A stretch of DNA of 64,000 nucleotides from Actinoplanes octamycinicus. GTDB taxonomy: Bacteria > Actinomycetota > Actinomycetes > Mycobacteriales > Micromonosporaceae. The stretch covers positions 868,001 through 932,000 of the forward strand of contig NZ_JACHNB010000001.1 in the NCBI RefSeq assembly GCF_014205225.1, written 5' to 3'. The translations under genes and the position numbers were made by a program. Below, in pieces: positions 33,713-40,560 of the stretch. Position 1 is the stretch's first letter, and every line of letters starts with the position of its first letter. The notes beneath the pieces were generated by a model that worked only from the letters and a program-made list of their open reading frames with translations, searched no databases and was not told the DNA's origin.

Positions 33713-34309
33713 TCAGCCGCCCAGGATCGCTCGGGTGTTGTCCCAGCCTTCCAGGGCGACGTCCAGGGTGGCCAGGTCGCCGGGAGCGCGTAGCCGGCGC
33801 CAGGGCGGGGTCGAGGTGACATCGCCGGGCGCGGGCGCGGTCTTGCGCAGTTTCTGGGCGGAGCCGGTGTCCAGGTCGTGGTCGGCCAGCCAGTCCGGCG
33901 CGGGCAGCCCGGTGGCCACACCGAGCAGTCCACCGGACGGTCCGCCCGGCGCGACGGCGACCGCCTTGCTCTCCAACGGGCGCAGCAGCTTGCCCAGGAT
34001 CATCCCCGGCACGTCCGGCGCGTCGGCGGCGATGACCGCCGCCTGGTCGAACCCGTCCGCACTGGCCGCCGCGAACACCGGCAACACGGTGGCCTGCGGA
34101 ATCTCATAAATCCGCATCCCCGGCCAGGCGATCTCCTCGGCCAGCGCCCGGTCCTCCGGCGTAGCGGCGATCGCCGCCTCCGCCTGAGCCAGCCGAGCAA
34201 GCAGGTCAACGACGTCCTCGGCGAGCGCGGCACGCCAGGCGGTCAGCTCCACCCCGGGCGGACTCCACGGCACCGGCACCAGCATCGCCACCACCACACG
34301 CCGCGTCAC
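33713..34309 (-). CDS. Hypothetical protein, possibly nucleotidyltransferase/DUF2064-like
   Basis: 198 residues, GTG or ATG start near 34309. It opens with a hydrophobic strand (RRVVVAMLVPVPWSPP). The middle has VFAAASADGFDQAAVIAADAPDVPGMILGKLLRPL, where the 'D-AVIAADAPDVP' block resembles the Asp motif of glycosyltransferase-A-fold nucleotidyltransferases such as the CofC/DUF2064 group. The ending EGWDNTRAILGG is unremarkable. The match is by eye and weak. It is flanked on both sides by repeat arrays. Confidence 0.6.
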   Translation of the reverse strand: MTRRVVVAMLVPVPWSPPGVELTAWRAALAEDVVDLLARLAQAEAAIAATPEDRALAEEIAWPGMRIYEIPQATVLPVFAAASADGFDQAAVIAADAPDVPGMILGKLLRPLESKAVAVAPGGPSGGLLGVATGLPAPDWLADHDLDTGSAQKLRKTAPAPGDVTSTPPWRRLRAPGDLATLDVALEGWDNTRAILGG

Positions 34310-34426
34310 ACCAGCACCCTACCCAGGCCGGCGCCGCCCAACGCCCGCCTCCCCACCAGCCGAATGGTCCGGGCGCTCATGACCCGGCCGCGCCCGCCCG
34401 GCCTGCCGCCAGTCGCCGGCCGGCTG

Positions 34427-34925
34427 CCACGCCAGCAGCGCCCGGCTCACGGCCCGGCCGCACCATCCGGCCCGCCGCAGGTCACCGCAGGTCACCACGC
34501 CAGCAACGCCCGGCCCACGACCCGGCCGCACCGTCCGGCCCGCCGCAGGTCACCACGCCAGCAACGCCCTGCCCACAGCCCGGCCGCACCATCCGGCCCG
34601 CCGCCGGTCACCGCAGGTCACCACGCCAGCAACGCCCGGCCCACGACCCGGCCGCACCATCCGGCCCGCCGCAGGTCACCGCAGGTCACCACGCCAGCAA
34701 CGCCCGGCTCACGACCCGGCCGCACCGTGCGGCCCGCCGCAGGTCACCACGCCAGCAACGCCCTGCCCACAGCCCGGCCGCACCATCCGGCCCGCCACCG
34801 GTCACCGCAGGTAACCACGCCAGCAATGCCCTGCCCACGACCCGGCCGCACCATCCGGCCCGCCACCGGTCACCGCAGGTCACCACGCCAGCAACGCCCT
34901 GCCCACGACCCGGCCGCCCCACCCT
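34427..34925. repeat. Tandem array of 58/68-bp units
   Basis: Eight head-to-tail units begin CCACGCCAGCA at 34427, 34495, 34553, 34621, 34689, 34747, 34815 and 34883. Lengths are 68, 58, 68, 68, 58, 68, 68 and a partial last. The long form differs by an extra 10 bp (CCGCAGGTCA), a duplication of its own end. Each unit has the core GACCCGGCCGCACCATCCGG. Units are contiguous, without unique spacers. The rest of 34310-35099 contains no supported gene. Confidence 0.92.
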
Positions 34926-35099
34926 GTCCGCTCATGGTCGCGGTGGCGGGTTGGGTTGCGGTCCGTGCGCCGCTTGCGGTGGTCTGCCGCCAAGGCTGCC
35001 GATTTCCGGTACGCCGCCCGGCGCTGGACACCCGGGGCCGACTCGGTGAGGCAGTGGCCGAGCTGGTCACGCGGACCCGCTTGTGGATAGGGAGCACGG

Positions 35100-35261
35100 G
35101 TGGGGCGGCACAAGGACGCGGTCGCGCGGATCCGCCTGTGGATACGGAGCGCGGTGGGGCGGCACAAGGACGCGGTCGCGCGGATCCGCCTGTGGATACG
35201 GAGCGCGGTGGGGCGGCACAAGGACGCGGTCGCGCGGATCCGCCTGTGGATACGGAGCGCG
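35100..35261. repeat. Three perfect 54-bp tandem repeats, each with a DnaA-box-like site
   Basis: Units at 35100-35153, 35154-35207 and 35208-35261 are identical; a degenerate fourth follows and a degenerate half precedes. Each contains CCTGTGGATACGG, i.e. TGTGGATAC (8 of 9 to the DnaA box complement TGTGGATAA), at 35137, 35191 and 35245; TGTGGATAG is at 35082. A frame through it encodes an 18-residue repeat, but nothing else supports coding. Confidence 0.9.
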
Positions 35262-35424
35262 GGTGGGCGGCGCGAGGACTCGGTCCGGCGGGACCCGCTG
35301 CGGACAGCAGCAGCGGTGGGCCACGGCTGTGGAGGAGGGCGTGGGATGGGTGCTTACCGCGTACCGAAATGGGGTGTTGGGCGGACCTGCGGCCTTGGCT
35401 GTCACGCGGCCATGAGCAGGCCTT

Positions 35425-35955
35425 TTACTCGGCCATGACCAGGGAGCCGGCGGCGGAGACGCCCTCCAGGTAGCCGCGGGCGCGCTCCGCCTTCGGGAAG
35501 CGGTTCACCAGGTCCCAGAAGCGGGCGTTGTGGCTGGGGACGACCAGGTGGGCCAGCTCGTGCAGCAGGACGTAGTCGATCACCCAGTCGGGCATCTCCT
35601 GGATGCGGTGGGAGATGCGGATGGTGGCGTCGTCCGGGGTGCAGGAACCCCAGCGGCCGTTCTGGTTGGTCACCCAGCGGACGCTGGCCGGGGCGACCAG
35701 GTCGGCGTAGTCGTCCAGGTAGCGCGCGGTGAGCCGGCGGGCGCGGGCGAGCAGCTCGGCGTCGGTGTGGCGGAGCCGCTCCTCGCGGGCGGCCAGCCGG
35801 GCCAGCATCCGCTCGACCCACTCGGTCTCCTCGGCGCGCGAGAACCGGTCCGGGATGAGCACGACCACGCGCTCGCCGTCGCGATAGGCGGACACCGTCC
35901 TGCGCCGACGCTGACTGCGCCGCACTTCCACGACAGGTTTGCGCGCGCGGGCCAT
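35425..35955 (-). CDS. YgjP/SprT-like M48-type zinc metallopeptidase
   Basis: 176 residues. The zinc-binding motif HELAH (His132, Glu133, His136) lies in YVLLHELAHLVVPSHNARFWDLVNRFPKAE, and the preceding WGSCTPDDATIRISHRIQEMPDWVIDYV matches the YgjP-like (DUF45) family. The N-terminus is basic (RKPVVEVRRSQRRRRTVSAYRDG). Cytoplasmic; the substrate is unknown, and these proteins are often linked to DNA-repair or restriction contexts. It stands between the repeat arrays and the DnaA-box cluster. Confidence 0.9.
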   Translation of the reverse strand: MARARKPVVEVRRSQRRRRTVSAYRDGERVVVLIPDRFSRAEETEWVERMLARLAAREERLRHTDAELLARARRLTARYLDDYADLVAPASVRWVTNQNGRWGSCTPDDATIRISHRIQEMPDWVIDYVLLHELAHLVVPSHNARFWDLVNRFPKAERARGYLEGVSAAGSLVMAE

Positions 35956-36429
35956 TACCGGCTCGCGCGGCCCAGATTCGGGTTCACGTTGAGACGCTAA
36001 TCCGCGAGACCCTGGTCACCGCAAGAGTACGCCCAATGACTGTCGGCGAATACGAGTGTTACGTCCGCATATACCCGAAAAAATTTTCCTCAGCGGCAAC
36101 ATCTGAGACAGCCGTCAACCTAGACCATCGTCGACTCAGTGGGCTACTCGGGGCGCAACTCCCTTTCGTGCCGTTATGAAGGGAATCACCGGCGTGTCCC
36201 GGCAAACCTGTACGAAAAGGGCACTTCCTCCCGGCACACTCACGTCGTCGGCGACACCGCCGACGCCGCGATGACATGGAACCGGCCTGACCTGGGTAAG
36301 TCCACGCCCCGGACGGATGGCCACATCCACGTGGCCGCCTGGCGCGGTCAGCGCCGCAGACAGGTTCGCGCCCGTCGCCGCGACAGAGGCACGGGGCCCA
36401 GCGGCCGACGACACGAACGAGGAGGAACC
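35956..36429. other. Intergenic region upstream of the DUF5679 gene
   Basis: About 470 bp with no supported gene. The stretch ~36040-36130 is A/T-rich for this genome (CCGAAAAAATTTTCC), suggesting promoter DNA for one or both flanking genes. Frames further right lack motifs. Confidence 0.5.
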
Positions 36430-36588
36430 GTGGCCGAGACCACGTACAACGGCTACTGCGTCAAGTGCAAGGAGAAGCGTGACTTCCAGGGCAACGTGGA
36501 GGTCTCCAAGACCGGCATGAACATGGCCAAGGGCAAGTGCCCGGTCTGCGGGACGACGATGAACCGGATTCTGGGCAAGGCCAAGTAG
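36430..36588 (+). CDS. DUF5679 zinc-ribbon small protein
   Basis: 52 residues from a GTG with GGAGG 4 bp upstream. Two CxxC knuckles (YCVKCKEKRDF and KCPVCGTTMNRIL) form a zinc ribbon, with KTGMNMAKGKC between; this is the DUF5679 pattern. Similar short ribbons bind nucleic acid or protein. It stands alone, with the DnaA-box cluster just downstream. Confidence 0.93.
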   Translation: MAETTYNGYCVKCKEKRDFQGNVEVSKTGMNMAKGKCPVCGTTMNRILGKAK

Positions 36589-36693
36589 TGACCTGCGGTT
36601 CCGGGGAGGCGGCCACGCCGGCCGCTCTCCCCGGCGGCCCGTAACCGTGTCCGAACCGGCACGTTGAGTTATCCGGAGCCCGGTGTATCCACC

Positions 36694-36755
36694 TGTGGAT
36701 AACCGACCTCGGCTTGTGGATAACGCTGGGGAGCGCACCGCAGGGCTGTGGATAA
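36694..36755 (-). promoter_or_regulatory. Cluster of three perfect DnaA boxes
   Basis: TGTGGATAA (complement of TTATCCACA) occurs at 36694, 36715 and 36747, all in the same orientation. A weaker opposite site, TTATCCGGA, is at 36669. They lie in the 207-bp gap before the ThiF-like gene. No dnaA/dnaN or A/T-rich unwinding element is here, so this is not oriC; a DnaA-titration cluster or DnaA-controlled promoter is possible. Confidence 0.75.
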
Positions 36756-36795
36756 CCAACTCTCTCCGCAGCCCTCCAGTGACACGCTGTCACTC

Positions 36796-37875
36796 ATGAC
36801 GCTTCCATCCCGGCTCCCCGTACGCTCCCCGCTGCCCCGGCCCACCCTGATACCCGGGCTCACCCGGGTCTGGCGCGGGCCGGCGGAGCTGCAGCTCGGG
36901 CTGGATCCGGCTCGCGCCGTCCGCCTGGAGCTGCCCGACCCGCGCCTGGCACGGGTCCTCGACCTGCTCGACGGCCACCGCCCGGAGCGGCAGGTGCTGC
37001 TGCACGCCGCCCAGCTCGGGGTGCCGCCGGACGAGGCCCGGCAGCTGCTCGACCTGCTGCACCGGGCCGGCCTGGTGCTGCCCGCGGCGGCGCTGCTGCC
37101 GGCCGGCCTGCCCAGCGACCAGCGGCGCCGGCTGACCGGCGAGGCCGCCGCCCTGGCCCTCGGCGCCCCACTCGCCTCACCGGCTCGCGTCCTGCGCCGC
37201 CGACGGGCCGCCCGGGTGGTGGTGACCGGCCGCGGCCGGCTCGGCGCCACCGTCGCGGTCGCCCTGGCCGAGGCCGGGGTGGGACACGTCCATCCGGATC
37301 TCTCCGGGATGGTCGGGCCGGGTGACCTGGCCGGCAGCCCGCTCACCGCGGCCGACCTCGGCGATCCGCTGCACACCGCGGTGGCCGCCGCGATCCAGCG
37401 GGCCGCGCCCGGCACCGAGGTGCGCGAGGTCCGCCGCGCGCCGGTCGCCCTGGTCGTCCAGCTCGCCCACGACCAGCCGGTCGCTCTGGTCGCGGCCGGG
37501 CACGCCGCCCGGCGCCAGCCGCACCTGGCGGTCCGGATCCGGGACGGCGCGGCGGTCGTCGGCCCGTTCGTGCCGGCCGCCGGCCGGCCCTGTCTGCACT
37601 GCTTGGAGCTGCACCGCCGGGACCGGGACCCGGGGTGGCCCGGCGCGCCCGCGCCGCCCGGTCCGGCGGCCGGCGAGCCGTGCGCGGTGGCCACCGTGCT
37701 GGCCGCCACCGGGTTCGCCACCGCCGAGGTGCTGACCTTCCTGGACGGCGGCACCCCGGAGACGCTCGGCGCGGCGGTCGAGATCAGCGCGCCCGGCCGC
37801 TTCCGCCGCCGCAGTTGGAAGCCGCATCCGGGCTGCGCGTGCCGCCGGTCGGCGCGCCGAAACCCCGATCCTTAA
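36796..37875 (+). CDS. ThiF/cyclodehydratase-like protein with zinc site
   Basis: 359 residues from ATG 36796. Frames from 36748 overlap the DnaA boxes and are less likely. The N-terminus resembles a PqqD/RRE winged helix (LELPDPRLARVLDLLDGHRPERQVL...QLLDLLHRAGLVLP). The middle has a Rossmann-like glycine strand (RVVVTGRGRLGATVAVALAEAGVGHV). Zinc ligands are in RPCLHCLELHRRDRDPGWP and, at the end, HPGCACRR. This is the ThiF/'TOMM precursor leader peptide-binding' family. No precursor peptide or YcaO gene is nearby, so a RiPP role is doubtful. It precedes the ABC1 kinase in a conserved order. Confidence 0.85.
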   Translation: MTLPSRLPVRSPLPRPTLIPGLTRVWRGPAELQLGLDPARAVRLELPDPRLARVLDLLDGHRPERQVLLHAAQLGVPPDEARQLLDLLHRAGLVLPAAALLPAGLPSDQRRRLTGEAAALALGAPLASPARVLRRRRAARVVVTGRGRLGATVAVALAEAGVGHVHPDLSGMVGPGDLAGSPLTAADLGDPLHTAVAAAIQRAAPGTEVREVRRAPVALVVQLAHDQPVALVAAGHAARRQPHLAVRIRDGAAVVGPFVPAAGRPCLHCLELHRRDRDPGWPGAPAPPGPAAGEPCAVATVLAATGFATAEVLTFLDGGTPETLGAAVEISAPGRFRRRSWKPHPGCACRRSARRNPDP

Positions 37876-37953
37876 TCGAACCTTTGTCGCATAACCTGGC
37901 AAACCAGGGTTCGACGGGCAGAGGAAGCGCCGAGCGTCGGTCACAATGATCTG

Positions 37954-39300
37954 GTGACGGACATACCGCGCCGCGCGGCTTCCCGGACGGCCAAGCTCGC
38001 CGCACTGCCCCTCGGCTTCGCCGGCCGGACCGCGCTGGGCTTGGGCAAGCGGGCCGTCGGGATCGCCGCCGACGTCATCTCCGCGGACATTCAGCAGCGC
38101 ACCGCCGAGCAGTTGTTCAGCGTGCTCGGGCAGCTCAAGGGCGGGGCCATGAAGTTCGGCCAGGCTCTGTCGGTCTTCGAGGCCGCGCTGCCCGAGGAGA
38201 TGGCCGGGCCCTACCGGCAGGCGCTGACCAAGCTCCAGGAGGCCGCGCCGCCGATGCCGGTGGCCAGCGTGCACAAGGCGCTCGCCGAGCAGCTCGGACC
38301 GGACTGGCGGGACAGTTTCGCCGAGTTCGACGACAGCCCGGCCGCGGCGGCCAGCATCGGCCAGGTGCACCGCGCGGTCTGGAAACTGCCGCCGGCCCGG
38401 CGCAACGGGAAGCCGCAGCTGCTGCCGGTCGCGGTCAAGGTGCAATATCCGGGTGCCGGCGAGGCCCTGGTCGCCGACCTCAAGCAGCTCTCCCGGCTGG
38501 CCGGGATGTTCAAGATCATCCAGCCCGGGATCGACGTCAAGCCGCTCCTCGCCGAGCTGCACGAGCGGGTGGTCGAGGAGCTGGACTACGAGATGGAGGC
38601 GGCCACCCAGCGGGCCTTCGCCGAGGCGTACGCCGACGACGAGGACATCTTCGTGCCGCGGGTGGTGGCGTCCGCGCCGCGGGTGCTGGTCACCGAGTGG
38701 GTGGAGGGCACCCCGCTGGCCGCCGTGATCGCCGACGGCACCGAGGCCGAGCGGAACGAGGCCGGCCGGCTGATGGCAATCCTGCACTTCTCCGCGCCCG
38801 CCATGGCCGGGTTGCTGCACGCCGACCCGCACCCGGGCAACTTCCGGATCCTCCCGGACGGCCGGCTCGGCGTGATCGACTTCGGTGCGGTGGCCCGGCT
38901 GCCGGAGGGCCATCCCGAGCCGATCGGGCGGCTGGTCCGGCTGGCCCTGGACGGCGACGCCGAGGCGGTCGCCGACGGGCTGCGCGACGAGGGCTTCATC
39001 CGGCCGGACGAGCCGATCGACGCGGAGGCGGTGCTCGGCTTCCTGCGCCCGATGATCGAGCCGGTCGCGGTCGAGCGGTTCCGCTTCACCCGCGCCTGGC
39101 TGCGCGGCGAGGCGGCCCGGCTCGCCAACCCCCGGTCGCCGGCCTACCAGCTCGGGCGCAAGCTCAACCTGCCACCGTCCTACCTGCTCATCCACCGGGT
39201 GACGCTGGGCTCGATCGGGGTCCTCTGCCAGCTGGAGGCCGAGGCGGCCTACCGGGAGATCCTGGAGGACTGGTTGCCCGGCTTCGCCCCGGCAGCCTGA
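37954..39300 (+). CDS. ABC1/AarF/UbiB-family atypical kinase
   Basis: 448 residues. UbiB-family landmarks: the KxGQ helix (LKGGAMKFGQALS), the alanine-rich nucleotide loop AAAASIGQVH, VAVKVQYPG with the Lys, the Glu region EELDYEMEAATQ, LLHADPHPGNF (catalytic Asp/Asn) and GVIDFGAV. Such proteins support quinone or lipid metabolism in bacteria. No membrane helix is obvious at the C-terminus. Orthologous in position to M. tuberculosis Rv3197, directly beside whiB7. A strong terminator hairpin follows. Confidence 0.94.
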   Translation: MTDIPRRAASRTAKLAALPLGFAGRTALGLGKRAVGIAADVISADIQQRTAEQLFSVLGQLKGGAMKFGQALSVFEAALPEEMAGPYRQALTKLQEAAPPMPVASVHKALAEQLGPDWRDSFAEFDDSPAAAASIGQVHRAVWKLPPARRNGKPQLLPVAVKVQYPGAGEALVADLKQLSRLAGMFKIIQPGIDVKPLLAELHERVVEELDYEMEAATQRAFAEAYADDEDIFVPRVVASAPRVLVTEWVEGTPLAAVIADGTEAERNEAGRLMAILHFSAPAMAGLLHADPHPGNFRILPDGRLGVIDFGAVARLPEGHPEPIGRLVRLALDGDAEAVADGLRDEGFIRPDEPIDAEAVLGFLRPMIEPVAVERFRFTRAWLRGEAARLANPRSPAYQLGRKLNLPPSYLLIHRVTLGSIGVLCQLEAEAAYREILEDWLPGFAPAA

Positions 39301-39319
39301 CAGACAATCACGACAGACC

Positions 39320-39349
39320 GAAGCCCGGCCGCTGCTGCGGCCGGGCTTC
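39320..39349. terminator. Bidirectional terminator between the ABC1 and whiB7 operons
   Basis: A perfect 13-bp stem (GAAGCCCGGCCGC and its complement) around a 4-nt loop, 19 bp after the ABC1 stop and 35 bp from the end of the converging small gene. Confidence 0.85.
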
Positions 39350-39384
39350 GTCATTCCCTGGGTAGCGGGTCTTCATCGGGGGAT

Positions 39385-39606
39385 CTAGTAACCGCCGACG
39401 CCGAGTTCACGGGCGGCCTGCTTGCGGCCTTCCATGGCAATGCGGCGGGCGGAACGGTAAGCCTCAGGTGCACGGTCACTCTGAGGCTGACGCATTCGAG
39501 CCCTCGACAACGCTTCTTGGATGAGTCTCACTTTCATGGCTCCATTCGGACGCACGGTTTCGGTGCTCGGCTTTCGGATCTCGGTGGGGAGGGTCAGGTC
39601 GGTCAT
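39385..39606 (-). CDS. Small conserved-type protein coupled to whiB7
   Basis: 73 residues, MTDLTLPTEIRKPSTETVRPNG then a basic helical part (MKVRLIQEALSRARMRQPQ, YRSARRIAMEGRKQAARELG). Its ATG lies one base after the whiB7 stop (TGAGATG), so it is co-transcribed and probably translationally coupled. Not a family I can name. Being under the whiB7 leader, it should rise with ribosome-targeting antibiotics. Confidence 0.75.
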   Translation of the reverse strand: MTDLTLPTEIRKPSTETVRPNGAMKVRLIQEALSRARMRQPQSDRAPEAYRSARRIAMEGRKQAARELGVGGY

Positions 39607-39607
39607 C

Positions 39608-39970
39608 TCAGGCCGCCAGCCGCACGCTGTTGCGGGTCTCGAGACCGTTCGCGGCGAGCCGCTCCTCGACCTCGACGGCCAGCTCGGCGTCGCGAGCGAC
39701 GTCGGCCTTACGCGGACGGCCACGCGGCCGCTTGCGCGGAACCACGGCGCCGCGCTCGAAGATCTCGCCGCCCCAGACACCCCAGGGCTCGCTCCGCTCC
39801 ACCGCGCCGGCGAGGCACTCGACGCGCAGCGGGCAGTCCCCGCAGAGCGACTTGGCCAGCTCCAGCTGGGCCGGGGAGTCGGAGAACCACAGGTCCGGGT
39901 CGAACTTCCGACAGGGCAGGTTCGCCTCGATCTCGACGGTGATGTCGATCGGGGCCAGCGCCAGACTCAT
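39608..39970 (-). CDS. whiB7: WhiB7/WblC antibiotic-resistance regulator
   Basis: 120 residues. The four Fe-S cysteines are Cys20, Cys43, Cys46 and Cys52 (C-x22-CxxC-x5-C), followed by the sigma-factor-binding turn GVWGGEIF and a C-terminal AT-hook RPRGRPRK, which distinguishes WhiB7 from other Wbl proteins. WhiB7 binds domain 4 of the principal sigma factor and activates intrinsic-resistance genes whose promoters have an A/T-rich tract before the -35. A GAGAGGTGA ribosome-binding site precedes the ATG. The neighbours (ABC1 gene, uvrD2) match the M. tuberculosis locus. Expression is predicted to be set by the leader upstream. Confidence 0.95.
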   Translation of the reverse strand: MSLALAPIDITVEIEANLPCRKFDPDLWFSDSPAQLELAKSLCGDCPLRVECLAGAVERSEPWGVWGGEIFERGAVVPRKRPRGRPRKADVARDAELAVEVEERLAANGLETRNSVRLAA

Positions 39971-40044
39971 AAAGCCCGGTCACCTCTCTCTTCTCTTCGA
40001 TCTTCTGGATCGTTTCCGGGTGGTGCACCGGCCTGTGAGCCGGC

Positions 40045-40086
40045 AAAAAATTAAGGCCGCGGATCCCGGTTAGGGGTTCCGCGGCC
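40045..40086 (-). terminator. Attenuator terminator in the whiB7 leader
   Basis: On the minus strand GGCCGCGGA (40086-40078) pairs with TCCGCGGCC (40063-40055), extended inward by C/G pairs. It is followed at once by the T-rich tail TTAATTTTTT (40054-40045). This classic intrinsic terminator lies 75-115 nt before the whiB7 start and inside its own transcript, so it must act as an attenuator. Confidence 0.88.
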
Positions 40087-40133
40087 TCGAGGTGAGCCGG
40101 AGGTCTGGTCTGTCAGACCGGCCTTCCTCGAGG
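40087..40133 (-). promoter_or_regulatory. Antiterminator and stop-codon hairpin of the whiB7 leader
   Basis: The octamer CCTCGAGG occurs at 40126-40133 (inside the end of the upstream ORF) and at 40085-40092 (5' edge of the terminator). Being self-complementary, the copies can pair over 8-9 bp and would remove bases from the terminator stem. Between them GGTCTG/CAGACC (40102-40107 with 40114-40119) forms a hairpin holding the upstream ORF stop codon. Which structure forms should depend on ribosome position. Confidence 0.65.
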
Positions 40134-40421
40134 CGGGACACCGTCACCATCCGTGTAACGCTTGCTGGAGATGGCGTTGCCCTTGAACCCAGTGGTGCCG
40201 TTGGTGCCAGTGCTGCCCACGACGGCTCCGACGAGCACCCGCTCGACAGCCCATTCGCCCAGCTCGGCCTGGGACTGGCTGTGGATCTGGTGCGCCTGCG
40301 GAGCCAGGACACGCTCAGCGGCCAGCAGCGCCGACGGAGCGGCGGTGGCGGGCAGCGGAGCAGACGGAGCGCAGACAGACGGCAGCAGCGACGGACGCAT
40401 CAGCAGGCTGTTGATCCTCAT
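40113..40421 (-). CDS. Upstream ORF (leader) of whiB7
   Basis: 102 codons from ATG 40421, which has a very strong GGAGGAG ribosome-binding site 9 bp before it. The product (MRINSLLMRPSLLPSVCAPS...) has no motif I know. Its stop codon lies within the hairpin that precedes the attenuator, about 30 nt before the terminator stem. Regulatory upstream ORFs are established for whiB7/wblC of mycobacteria and Streptomyces, where slowed translation lets transcription pass the terminator. By position and layout this ORF is the equivalent. Confidence 0.8.
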   Translation of the reverse strand: MRINSLLMRPSLLPSVCAPSAPLPATAAPSALLAAERVLAPQAHQIHSQSQAELGEWAVERVLVGAVVGSTGTNGTTGFKGNAISSKRYTDGDGVPPRGRPV

Positions 40422-40500
40422 CGGTGCCACCTCCTCCGTAAAAAAACTGCACTCGTCGTTTGATCTCGCCCGGGATGGTTCCCCGGCAAGGTGTGTCCTG

Positions 40501-40560
40501 AGGCTATGCCTGCCCTACAGGAGAGGGCAAACGAATTAACCGACTAGTTTTCAAAGTTTT
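40501..40560 (-). promoter_or_regulatory. Candidate whiB7 promoter with A/T-rich upstream tract
   Basis: Minus strand: -35 TTGCCC (40530-40525), 18-bp spacer, -10 TAGCCT (40506-40501). Directly upstream of the -35 (40560-40531) is an A/T-rich tract containing TTTGAAAACTAG and TTAATTCG, the feature WhiB7 recognises with its AT-hook. This supports autoregulation. The tract overlaps the uvrD2 stop region. Confidence 0.65.

Noticed and set aside
33414..34109. Forward reading frames over the 33-34 kb minisatellite
   Set aside because: They are repeat-driven and antisense to the better supported 33713-34309 gene; no motif or ribosome-binding site.
34427..35261. CRISPR-like appearance of the tandem repeats
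   Set aside because: Units are contiguous with no unique spacers, lengths are 54-68 bp, and no cas genes exist in the window.
35083..35438. 18-residue-repeat protein over the 54-bp units
   Set aside because: Two frames give equally repetitive products, there is no start signal, and the perfect DNA identity points to a recent DNA repeat.
36669..36755. Chromosomal replication origin
   Set aside because: Only three to four boxes, no A/T-rich unwinding region, and no dnaA, dnaN, recF or gyrB nearby.
40113..40430. Start of the whiB7 leader ORF at GTG 40430
   Set aside because: That codon directly abuts the GGAGGAG ribosome-binding site; ATG 40421 has the proper spacing.
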